From: Eubacterium sp. AF36-5BH
Lineage (GTDB): Bacteria > Bacillota > Clostridia > Lachnospirales > Lachnospiraceae
NCBI RefSeq assembly: GCF_003460505.1
Contig: NZ_QTVG01000006.1
Span: 1-64,000, forward strand
Reading direction: 5' to 3'
DNA: 64,000 bases
A program made the position numbers and the translations under genes. This document shows positions 55,537-64,000 of this stretch, in pieces (within the stretch, counting starts at the first letter, position 1; every line of letters starts with the position of its first letter). Below the pieces are notes generated by a model. The model saw only the letters and a list, made by a program, of their open reading frames with translations. It did not search any database and had not been told where the DNA came from.

Positions 55537-56808
55537 ATGGAATCACATAAAACTTCAGCACAAATAATTATGTCCTTATGTAATGAAAAAGGAATTACAA
55601 GGCGCGAATTGGCAAGGCGATTAAATGTAACTCCATCTCAGATTAGTCGAATAGTTAATGAAGAGACTAAAACCATAAGCAGCGAAATTCTTATTGGATT
55701 AACAAAAGAATTTGGAGTGTCAGCAGATTATATTTTAGGCCTTACAGAAAAAAAAGAAAACGAAAACAAAGGAAATGTGCATATAGATTATAACCCACAA
55801 AATAAAGAGGTTGTACGCATACCGATGTTACTTATGAGCTCTTCATTTCAACTTGGAAAATGCTTAGAGTTTATAGAAAGTATTGAAGATGTTCCACAAA
55901 AAGAAATGGCATATGCAGAATATTACTACTTTAGTGGACAGCATGAAAAAGCCGTAAAATATTCAGAAATGTATTTAAATCATGAAGACATAATGTTAAA
56001 ACTTTCTGCAAGTCTTATATACACTTTTGCAAATTTATCTTTAGATAGGATAAATTCTGCTAGAATAGGATTAAATCGGTTAAGAGAATATTTAGAGAAA
56101 GCAATGTCAATGGAAATTGATAAAAAGACCCGTGCATGCTGTGTGTTTGTAGCTTCAGCTGCTCATACATTGCTTCATTTACCTGTAGGAAATATTCCAC
56201 CATTGTCAGAGTATCTTAATGAATTTACTAAAGGAATGCAGTTGTGGGGAGCTTATGTTTTAGCGCATAAGACATATCTTAACAAAGAATATGAAAGGTC
56301 ACTTGGGATAGTACAGGCATGTATTATGACTTCAGATAAAATATATCCAATAGCTTTTATATATTTAAATTTAGTTGCGGCAATGGACTGCATGAATATG
56401 ATGGAAAAAGAAAAAGCAAAAGAGTATTTTATGAAAGCATGGGAAATTTCAAAACCAGATGATTTAATAGAAGGCATAGGAGAGCATCATGGACTTTTGC
56501 AGGGACTTATAGAGACTTGTATGAAGAAAGAACATCCCGATGACTATGCAAGAATAATTGATATTACATATAAATTTAGTGCCGGCTGGAGAAGAATTCA
56601 TAATCCTGATACAAATGAAGATGTTGCAGATAACTTAACAACCACAGAGTTTACTATAGCAATGCTTGCTAATAGAGGATGGACAAATAAGGAAATTGCT
56701 GAACATTTGGATATTACTACAAGAACTGTAAAACAACATTTAACATGTGTATTTAGTAAATTAAATATAACAAATAGAAAACAGCTTAAAGATTTCATGC
56801 TAAGATAG
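55537..56808 (+). CDS. Regulator with N-terminal XRE and C-terminal LuxR helix-turn-helix domains
   Basis: 423 aa. Residues 1-70 are an XRE/Cro domain: GITRRELARRLNVTPSQISRIVNEETKTIS. The middle (about 85-360) is helical with TPR-like pattern (KEMAYAEYYYFSGQHEKAVKYSEMYL). The last 65 residues are a LuxR/GerE domain: TTTEFTIAMLANRGWTNKEIAEHLDITTRTVKQHLTCVFSKLNI, again split in two helices. Having two different DNA-binding domains on one chain is unusual. AAGGAGAG precedes the ATG. It lies directly before the giant surface-protein gene and may control it. Confidence 0.88.
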   Translation: MESHKTSAQIIMSLCNEKGITRRELARRLNVTPSQISRIVNEETKTISSEILIGLTKEFGVSADYILGLTEKKENENKGNVHIDYNPQNKEVVRIPMLLMSSSFQLGKCLEFIESIEDVPQKEMAYAEYYYFSGQHEKAVKYSEMYLNHEDIMLKLSASLIYTFANLSLDRINSARIGLNRLREYLEKAMSMEIDKKTRACCVFVASAAHTLLHLPVGNIPPLSEYLNEFTKGMQLWGAYVLAHKTYLNKEYERSLGIVQACIMTSDKIYPIAFIYLNLVAAMDCMNMMEKEKAKEYFMKAWEISKPDDLIEGIGEHHGLLQGLIETCMKKEHPDDYARIIDITYKFSAGWRRIHNPDTNEDVADNLTTTEFTIAMLANRGWTNKEIAEHLDITTRTVKQHLTCVFSKLNITNRKQLKDFMLR

Positions 56809-56829
56809 AAAACAGAATATTGTATAAAT

Positions 56830-56943
56830 GTAGTAGAAAAAGTACTACTAATAGAATGGACATTTTTTAATGTTTTTCCATTTTTTATTTCAAATTAATT
56901 TTGAAATTATGGAATTAAACAGAGAAAAATGTCCATTTTTTTG
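56830..56943 (+). terminator. Nested hairpins after the XRE-LuxR gene
   Basis: GTAGTA/TACTAC (56830-56848), then AATGGACATTTTT (56855-56867) paired with 56925-56937, with an inner ATTTCAAA/TTTTGAAAT hairpin. A T-run follows, so the outer pair is probably the terminator. Confidence 0.65.
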
Positions 56944-57056
56944 AAAAAATGTACGATGCGGAAAATAGTTACTTAATTTATAATTTAATTAGAAAATTAT
57001 ACCTTAGTAAGAAACGTAAATTATAAATATATTGTAAAAGGGAAGGAGAAAGGATT

Positions 57057-60000
57057 ATGTTAAAACACAAATTAGTGACAATGAGAAAAGGTAAAAAAAT
57101 TCTAAGTACAGTTTTAGCGACGGCAATGATTATAACAAGTATTCCGGCAATGAATTTTTTTAAGGGTGCATTAAATGTAAATGCAGCAGTTACATATGCT
57201 CCCAAAAAAATTGGAGTATCTCTATTATGCAGTGATATGTTGTCTGGAAATTATGGTGATAATGTATATAAAGCTTTATTAAGAACCAATTCATTAGCAG
57301 AAGACTCCAAAAACGGTAGCGCTTTTAATAATGTAAATATGTTGGGACTTACATATCAAAATCGTCATGGTGATAAAGGAAAATCTTACAGAGCAAGTTT
57401 AAAAGACGAAAAATATTCAGGACTGTATGATTTAGCTAAGAAAGGACAAATTCAACAAAGCATTTCTGCAAATGTTAAAAACCATAATCATAGAAGTACC
57501 AAAAGACATTGGAACAAAATAAAACAATATTGCAAGGTTATTTTTGGATACCCTTTGGGAAGTAATAATGATTGGTTTAGCGGTAAACTATTTGAATCAA
57601 ACAATAATTCAGACTATTCAACTATAGGTGGAAACGATTATTGGAATACAATGAATCCGGACAAAGGATATAAAAACCAGTTAGCGGTATATATGACTGC
57701 CAGAAAAGGCTGTGAGAATTGTAGTGGTGCATATGTAGAAAATGTATCTATAGCATTAAAGGATACAAAGGCACCAACTATTTCAAAAATAACAATTACA
57801 TCAGCGCAGAACACAGATACAGCAACAAAATATTTTAAAGCAGGTCAGACAATCTATGCAAAGGTAAAATTTAGTGAATATGTAAGACTTGCAGATAATA
57901 ATGACACTAGTAAACAATCAACGGGAATTAAATTAGGTTTGGCATTAGGCAAAAAAAATACAAAAGAAGTTACACAGATATATGCTGACTTAATAAGTTT
58001 GAAAAATGATGAAGCCATTTTTTCTTATAGGGTTCCTGCAACAATGAAAATTGATAATGAAAACTACAAAACAGACTTTTTTATATCAGGACTTGCAGAT
58101 ATTAATAATCAGAAAAGTTTTGTAGTTACATCTTCTGCTAATAAGAACAATAAGTTTGATAGAGTATTTTTGGATAATAAGGGGAATACACTTTCATATT
58201 CAAGTGGAACAATGAAAAAGCTTGAAAGTGGAGTAAATGATAAAACAAAAGTTGAAAGTAATATAAAGAAAACAACATGTGCAATTACAGATATTGCAGG
58301 AAATCCAGTAGATGTTAGCAGCTTTAGGGTAGACTCAGCATATAAGAAAGGTGTAGGTATTTACAGAACATATCTTGATGCGGTTAATCCTGGAATTAAA
58401 AATGTAATATTTTCAACAAATCAGAAAAAAGACAGCAACAACGACAATGCCAATAACTATTTAAAAAATGGAACAAAATTACATACGAAAGTTGTACTTG
58501 ATGAAAACATAAAAACAATTGCCAGTGGGGATTATTCTAAAATTAAGGCAAAGTTAAATGTATATAATTCAAATGGAAGTCAGATAACAACTACAGTTAA
58601 GAGTATTTCTTATGGAGAAACAACAACAATTGAATTTAATCAGGTTACAATAGACAAAAATATGTCAATAAGACCCATATCAAAAGGCAGTGAAAAATCA
58701 GAATACAAAATAACGGTAACAGACATTGAAAATAAAAATATGTTAAAGGACTATTCAGATAATAGTTTAACAGAAATTGGAGATTTAAGATCAAATACGG
58801 GAACAGAGTATTTTTTAGATAATGAGTCACCAGTTATTAGAATCGGAGATGAGGAGATTGATTCTTCAAAAAAATATTCAATGGCAAGATGTGAGACAGA
58901 AGGAGAAGTGTATAGAGTTGTATTTAACACAACAGATGTAGATACACAAAGTGGAAGTAATTTATTTCCTTTTGCCTCAGGAGTAATTGGCGGAAAAGGT
59001 TCTATAAGTGTTGACTTGAAATCAAGCACAGTTTCAGATTTTCAATACATATTATCGCTTAAAGAAATATCAAACAGGGATTTATCGAAGAAAACTTTTA
59101 GAAACGGTAAATCAAACAGAGAGTTGGCATTAGATGGAACTGATGAAAGAAATACAACATTCTCTCTTACAGGTAAAACAAGTTATGTATATTTATATAT
59201 AAAATTTATTGACAATGTAGATTACAGTGACATGAGTTCAGGATTGAATATAGAGATGACATCTGCAGATGTAAATGAAAACAGCATAACTAAAATAACG
59301 AATTTTGAATATGAACCAAAAGATAAAATTAATCCAACTTTAGCTTATGAGGGAATTACGTTAAAGGAGAATTCTGACAATACAGCTTACCAGGAAGCAA
59401 AGGTAAGAATAAAAGATGAAGGAGGAATTGACACTAATAACATCAAATATATTTGGGTTAAAGAGGGAAATGAAGTTCCATCTGTAGAATCATACAAACT
59501 TCTTCAGGCAGAAAATGTAAAGAACATAAAAGAAAGTAATGGTAAAGTAATTGAGTGTGTTGCTACAATTAACACAGAAAACATTTCACAAAATCAGATT
59601 TATAATGCAGGATTATATGTATGCGCCAGTGATATAACAGGAAATCAGACCGTAAGTGAAAAATTAGTAGTAGCAAATATAGATATGACAATGCCAACAC
59701 TTCAGGTTTCAGTTCCCGGTAATATTTCTAACAAAAAATCATCATTAGTTGTAAATGGCCCATTTACATCAAGTAATAATGATGTGAGTATGTTTGTGGT
59801 AATTGAAGATCCACTGAATCCGGAAAATTATTTCATAAGGGATAATTCAGGACAGGCTTCTCAAATTGCATCAAAGGAGGAGGAGTATCTAGATAATAAA
59901 AAACTTCCATTTAATTCTGAATTTTCAGATACAGAAGTAAACAAATGGAGTTATGGAAAAATAGAAAAAAGTGGAAGTACATATACGATAACAAAGGAAT

Positions 60001-63000
60001 TTAATATTAACCAACAGTCAGACAAAAAATACAGAGATAGATTCCTTGCAATATCAGGAAATATGTATTATGGAAAAGTTAGAGTATTAGCAGGCACAGG
60101 ATTTAAGGCATCAGCTTTTTCTGAAAATGGAAATATTATAAATTTTGATTCATCAAAAGGAAGTTTAATAAGTGATGAATTTACTATGATGCCCGATGAA
60201 TACGGTCTGTCAAAGTTAAAGGATGTATCTGCAAATGATTTTATAACTTATGATGGTGATACAAATAAAATAGATATTAATCCAAAAGATAATTATGGTA
60301 AACAGGTAAACAAAGAGGATTACATTAATTATAATCCTGAGGATAATAAAGCGGAGTATTTATCTTCTCTAGAAGGTGCCGGGTTTGATATTAAAATATC
60401 TAATATAAGGACTAAAGATTTTTCCACAGAAAATATAAATTACAGTTCAAAAAATTCATATATACGACTGGAAAATGTAGATGGATATATTGTTTATCAG
60501 TGGGAGGTTACTGAGGGGGTAACAACAGAAAACATCGAAATTCCGGAAGATTTGAAATTAGCAAATGGAAAATATGTGTTAAAAGTATCACTGGCAAATT
60601 ATGCTGAAGAAGGCAAAACAGAGATGGTTTCAACGGCTGAATACGACAATATATTTGTTTATGATTATTCAGATAAAATGACAGAAGCTTTTGGTATTAA
60701 TAGTGTATCTACAAAAATTAATTTTACAGCAAAAGACGAGTACGAAAATACTGAACGTCCTCCATATGAAGGTTTTGAAAAAACAGGTGATTATAATTTC
60801 TCGAGAACATTAGAAGATAAGAGAAAAAATGATTATACATTAAACACAAAGGATGCTTACGATACAGACACATTATATCTTGGAAATTGTTATACAGATA
60901 CAGATGATAATAAAGTTATTTCATATGACAGAACAATAGAATTAGCAGTAAATGAAATGACAAATGAAGACTTAAATGATTATTGGATTAAGGTGTGGAC
61001 TGGCGATTCTTCAAATGAGAATAAAGCTAAATGGTTTAAATTTGAAGAATTTAACAACAATAACAACACTATGACAATAACAGTAAAACCTATTGATGCT
61101 GCAAAAGTTAAAAATATAGAAACAGCGCAAGAGTTTTATGCATTAGATAATTCTGATGAAAAATGTGAAATTCCGGTATTTGAAGGCTCTAATACTATTT
61201 CTTATAGGATTATGAATATAGGTGGTAATAAATCAAGTGTACATGAAGTAGAAATTATGTATCATACAAAAGCTCCAACCCTTGACATTGATGTTGATAA
61301 AAACACTAGTGTTGTTGAAAAGATGGAAGCAAGAGTTGTGAATATGGGAAGTGAGCTTGTAACAAAGGATGTTTCGTTGTATGAAACAGATTTCAAAGGT
61401 GATGAGTCAAAAGTGAACCCGATTAGTCAACGGACTTTTGAATACATACAAAATGGCAGACATCTATATTATGCGATAGATGGGTACGGCAACTTAGCTT
61501 ATACACAGTTCTATATTGAAAATATAGACTGTCGAACACCGGTGGCATCATTTAAATCTATATCTCCGGCAAAATTCCAATCATATGAAGGCGCCGATGA
61601 AGATGAAGGATATTTAGAAAATGCAGTTTTAGAGGTTGATGTAAAAGATGACAAGCCGCTTAACAATGCTCAAATTGAAATTGCAGTAGATGATAAGGAT
61701 GCTTTTACTGTTAATGCTACAGATAAGTGGGATTATGGTGATGGGTATGCAGGCGCATATATAGGTAGAACTGAACTGGAAGGGACAGGAATAAATAATA
61801 TACAGGTGTCTTATGGCCCGGAAACTGATGGTGGGTACTATATATATATGTATATTCAAATGAATGATGACATTGATAGTAGTAAATCTTTGAGAGAAAA
61901 GATTAATCATAGAGTAATAATTAATGTTATTGATGAAGTCGGACACGAAATGGAAAAAGAATTAACTACTGATGGCGAAGAGTTTTATGGACTTAACAAT
62001 GTTCCTAAAATTAAAAGTGTAGAAAGTGAGCCGGAAGGAGAAGCAATTTATGTTCAATTTACCGGAAAGGTAAGAGTAACAAAAATAAATGGGAATGATG
62101 TTCCTCAAGAGTTATATGGAACAATGGATATGATGGATCGTTTTCCAATAACAAGAGGAGAGGGAATGGAGCATTATTTTGAGGGAGCAGATTTAAAAGG
62201 AATTGTATTAAAGGATTATTTCGGTATATGTAAGGATGGAACATATGATATTGAATATGTGGACGTTTACAATAATAAATATACAGAAAAAATTGAAGTT
62301 AAGGATTTCTTTGGCGATTATGCTGCCAATATAGAATATAGCACATTGTCAAAAACAAATCAGAATGTAGTAGCAACAATTACGGGAGTGGATAAGAATT
62401 CGGAATTGACGCTTAAAGAGAGTCAGGAGAAAAGTGATAACTATACGGTAACATGGAATAAGAATAAGTCAAAAGCAATTGTTGAATTCAGTGCTAATGA
62501 TACCGTAACATTTAATCTTACTGTTAAGGGTGCTGCTGAAGAAAAAACAGTTGAGTATAATGTTTCAGTTGGAAATATTGATAAGAAAGCACCAGACGAT
62601 GTGGAAGTAACATGGGTATTTAAAGAAACAGGAGATATTATAGAAGGGAAAGAATTAAATACTGAAGAATTGTTATCACTTTCTACAAACAATGATGTTG
62701 AAGTATATATTTCATCACCAACTGAGGAAATATACGGAATAAATGGAAAAGAGCTTAAGCACACATTTAAACATTCAAATAGAACAGAAAGAAATTATAC
62801 ATTTGAGTATGCAGATGAATGTGGAAATTCAGGAGAACCAATTACAGTAAAGTTACCGGATGAATTGATTTTAACAGATTACGAAACACCAATACCTGAA
62901 GATGGGGAACAAATAACTGATATCGAAGCACCAAAGGTATCGGCGGAAATATATGCTGTATATGATGGAATGTCAGAGTATAAAACCTCGTGGAATCCGT

Positions 63001-64000
63001 TAAGTGATACATTTGAAGAAATTTCTAAAGATATTGGTTATACAGGAGGATATCAAATAAAGTATACTTTGTTTGATGTAAGTAAATCAAAAATTGTTGT
63101 TCTTAATGGATTAAATCAATCAATAGATGAAATTTCATATAATAGTATGTCGCAAAATATAAGTGGAGTTAAAGTATCGGAGATTGATAATAGCATAGTG
63201 ATTACGGAGGAATGTGGAATTACTGTAGTGGCTGTAGATGAGGCTGGTAACAAAGTTGCCCATAGCTTTAGTGCAACTAAGTTTGATAAAGAAAAGCCTA
63301 AGGTTACAGTAAAAAAAGTTGGAAAGAGCTTTACACAAATGCGACTTCAATTCTATACAGATGATAATACGGATACAAAAAATCAAAATGGAACAATTCT
63401 GCCCATAACGAATGGATTAAAAATGGGATTAGATGACGAAGGTTATTATTACTATATGGATGTAAATAATAACGGAAGTTACAACACAACATTCAAGGAT
63501 AAAAGTGGAAACAAAACTACTGTAACAACTAATGTTACGGAAATTGATAGTGATGCACCGAAAATTAAGGTGTCTTCATGGAGTCCATGTTATACAAAGG
63601 ATGGAAAATTATATGAAAAAATAGCACCAACAGAACCTGTTAGAGTTTCAGTAACTTTAGCATTAGATTTTAATAAGACTGTGTCAGAGATTAAGGTATA
63701 TTATAAAAAAGATAGTTCCTGGATCTTAGATGATGGTAGTTTTTCTTCAACTCTTATAGAACTTGGAGGAAGAAAAGCTAAAGTAGAATTTAAGGAAAAA
63801 GTTCCAGGAATAGTCAAGGTGGTAGCAACGTCACCTAATGGTATGAGCAATGAATTGACAGATATTGATCTTCAGGGAATAGTTGATAAGGAAGCTCCAC
63901 AGGTAACTGTTACAAAAACAAGTGAAAACAATAAAGTCAAATTCGTTTGCAAATCAAACGAAAAAGTTCTTGTAACAGGATGCGACCATGATACAACATA
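57057..64000 (+). CDS. Giant secreted surface protein with Ig-like repeats (3' end outside window)
   Basis: The open frame starts at ATG 57057 (GGAAGGAG 8 bases upstream) and appears to run to the window end without a stop, at least 2,314 codons; spot checks near 58800, 60000, 61500 and 63960 remain in frame. Residues 1-45 are a long signal peptide (KKILSTVLATAMIITSIPAM, ending VNAAV). The rest is rich in Asn, Lys, Ser, Thr and Glu. The linker motif D-x-x-A-P-x-[IV] recurs (DTKAPTIS, DKKAPDDV, DIEAPKVS, DSDAPKIK, DKEAPQVT), each opening an Ig-like module, often with DEAGNK/DKSGNK loops. Probably an adhesin or glycan-binding protein. The anchor would lie downstream. Confidence 0.85.
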   Translation, partial: MLKHKLVTMRKGKKILSTVLATAMIITSIPAMNFFKGALNVNAAVTYAPKKIGVSLLCSDMLSGNYGDNVYKALLRTNSLAEDSKNGSAFNNVNMLGLTYQNRHGDKGKSYRASLKDEKYSGLYDLAKKGQIQQSISANVKNHNHRSTKRHWNKIKQYCKVIFGYPLGSNNDWFSGKLFESNNNSDYSTIGGNDYWNTMNPDKGYKNQLAVYMTARKGCENCSGAYVENVSIALKDTKAPTISKITITSAQNTDTATKYFKAGQTIYAKVKFSEYVRLADNNDTSKQSTGIKLGLALGKKNTKEVTQIYADLISLKNDEAIFSYRVPATMKIDNENYKTDFFISGLADINNQKSFVVTSSANKNNKFDRVFLDNKGNTLSYSSGTMKKLESGVNDKTKVESNIKKTTCAITDIAGNPVDVSSFRVDSAYKKGVGIYRTYLDAVNPGIKNVIFSTNQKKDSNNDNANNYLKNGTKLHTKVVLDENIKTIASGDYSKIKAKLNVYNSNGSQITTTVKSISYGETTTIEFNQVTIDKNMSIRPISKGSEKSEYKITVTDIENKNMLKDYSDNSLTEIGDLRSNTGTEYFLDNESPVIRIGDEEIDSSKKYSMARCETEGEVYRVVFNTTDVDTQSGSNLFPFASGVIGGKGSISVDLKSSTVSDFQYILSLKEISNRDLSKKTFRNGKSNRELALDGTDERNTTFSLTGKTSYVYLYIKFIDNVDYSDMSSGLNIEMTSADVNENSITKITNFEYEPKDKINPTLAYEGITLKENSDNTAYQEAKVRIKDEGGIDTNNIKYIWVKEGNEVPSVESYKLLQAENVKNIKESNGKVIECVATINTENISQNQIYNAGLYVCASDITGNQTVSEKLVVANIDMTMPTLQVSVPGNISNKKSSLVVNGPFTSSNNDVSMFVVIEDPLNPENYFIRDNSGQASQIASKEEEYLDNKKLPFNSEFSDTEVNKWSYGKIEKSGSTYTITKEFNINQQSDKKYRDRFLAISGNMYYGKVRVLAGTGFKASAFSENGNIINFDSSKGSLISDEFTMMPDEYGLSKLKDVSANDFITYDGDTNKIDINPKDNYGKQVNKEDYINYNPEDNKAEYLSSLEGAGFDIKISNIRTKDFSTENINYSSKNSYIRLENVDGYIVYQWEVTEGVTTENIEIPEDLKLANGKYVLKVSLANYAEEGKTEMVSTAEYDNIFVYDYSDKMTEAFGINSVSTKINFTAKDEYENTERPPYEGFEKTGDYNFSRTLEDKRKNDYTLNTKDAYDTDTLYLGNCYTDTDDNKVISYDRTIELAVNEMTNEDLNDYWIKVWTGDSSNENKAKWFKFEEFNNNNNTMTITVKPIDAAKVKNIETAQEFYALDNSDEKCEIPVFEGSNTISYRIMNIGGNKSSVHEVEIMYHTKAPTLDIDVDKNTSVVEKMEARVVNMGSELVTKDVSLYETDFKGDESKVNPISQRTFEYIQNGRHLYYAIDGYGNLAYTQFYIENIDCRTPVASFKSISPAKFQSYEGADEDEGYLENAVLEVDVKDDKPLNNAQIEIAVDDKDAFTVNATDKWDYGDGYAGAYIGRTELEGTGINNIQVSYGPETDGGYYIYMYIQMNDDIDSSKSLREKINHRVIINVIDEVGHEMEKELTTDGEEFYGLNNVPKIKSVESEPEGEAIYVQFTGKVRVTKINGNDVPQELYGTMDMMDRFPITRGEGMEHYFEGADLKGIVLKDYFGICKDGTYDIEYVDVYNNKYTEKIEVKDFFGDYAANIEYSTLSKTNQNVVATITGVDKNSELTLKESQEKSDNYTVTWNKNKSKAIVEFSANDTVTFNLTVKGAAEEKTVEYNVSVGNIDKKAPDDVEVTWVFKETGDIIEGKELNTEELLSLSTNNDVEVYISSPTEEIYGINGKELKHTFKHSNRTERNYTFEYADECGNSGEPITVKLPDELILTDYETPIPEDGEQITDIEAPKVSAEIYAVYDGMSEYKTSWNPLSDTFEEISKDIGYTGGYQIKYTLFDVSKSKIVVLNGLNQSIDEISYNSMSQNISGVKVSEIDNSIVITEECGITVVAVDEAGNKVAHSFSATKFDKEKPKVTVKKVGKSFTQMRLQFYTDDNTDTKNQNGTILPITNGLKMGLDDEGYYYYMDVNNNGSYNTTFKDKSGNKTTVTTNVTEIDSDAPKIKVSSWSPCYTKDGKLYEKIAPTEPVRVSVTLALDFNKTVSEIKVYYKKDSSWILDDGSFSSTLIELGGRKAKVEFKEKVPGIVKVVATSPNGMSNELTDIDLQGIVDKEAPQVTVTKTSENNKVKFVCKSNEKVLVTGCDHDTT

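Noticed and set aside
57057..64000. Minus-strand frames opposite the giant surface-protein gene (for example 61629-61946, 62441-62764)
   Set aside because: The plus-strand frame has a signal peptide, a strong ribosome site and continuous Ig-like content; the opposite frames are shadows.

Overview
The window looks like chromosomal DNA of an AT-rich anaerobic Firmicute, most likely a Lachnospiraceae-type gut Clostridium. The evidence is the low GC content, strong AGGAGG ribosome sites, a T-box leader, a CIRCE element, an FMN riboswitch, hybrid-cluster protein, Na+/glutamate symporter, YesM/YesN-type two-component genes and BspA-type leucine-rich surface proteins. No rRNA, tRNA, phage, transposase or CRISPR locus was recognised. 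The species is not identified.

Layout. 0-5 kb: an 84-bp tandem repeat abuts a decayed MFS transporter, then a large secreted metallophosphoesterase with a C-terminal leucine-rich tail. 5-9.3 kb: lrgA-lrgB, a cytidylate-kinase-like P-loop protein and a UvrD/PcrA-type helicase. 9.4-12 kb: a T-box leader, an array of hairpin repeats and cstA. 12-17.2 kb: a 6-phosphofructokinase with an unusual active-site neighbour, an AraC regulator, glycogen phosphorylase and a small membrane protein. 17.3-24.9 kb: a sugar ABC importer (binding lipoprotein and two permeases), a YesM/YesN two-component pair and a cytoplasmic GH30 glycosidase, probably one glycan-use locus. 24.9-28.5 kb: a Crp/Fnr regulator divergent from a ferredoxin-like protein and hydroxylamine reductase (hcp), a nitrosative-stress module. 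28.6-32.9 kb, minus strand: TAXI-type binding lipoprotein, GltS symporter and an 82-aa protein with a duplicated motif, followed by a separately transcribed FAD oxidoreductase. 33.2-38.2 kb: a DUF2798 membrane protein, then RpiR regulator, PTS IIBCA and GH1 6-phospho-beta-glucosidase.

38.4-42 kb: two tandem BspA-type surface proteins and an acyltransferase gene broken by an in-frame stop. 42-46.3 kb: FMN riboswitch and ribD-ribE-ribBA-ribH, with a 146-bp structured palindrome before ribH. 46.5-52.5 kb: an SseB-like protein, a minus-strand MarR regulator coupled to a membrane-protein/P-loop-kinase fusion, then flavodoxin, a membrane phosphoesterase, a MATE exporter and a discoidin-domain remnant. 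52.5-57 kb: CIRCE-controlled hsp20, an ABC-F (Uup-like) ATPase and a regulator with an XRE domain at one end and a LuxR domain at the other. From 57,057 to the window end runs one open frame of at least 2,314 codons for a giant secreted Ig-like-repeat protein.

The most unusual items are: (i) the TAXI binding protein, GltS and 82-aa two-motif protein operon, a possible binding-protein-assisted secondary glutamate transporter; (ii) the membrane-protein/cytidylate-kinase-like fusion under a MarR regulator; (iii) the T-box plus hairpin array before cstA; and (iv) several structured intergenic elements, including tandem 44-nt hairpins carrying near-perfect Shine-Dalgarno sequences and the 146-bp palindrome in the rib operon. 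All functional statements are inferences from sequence reading; no database search was run.
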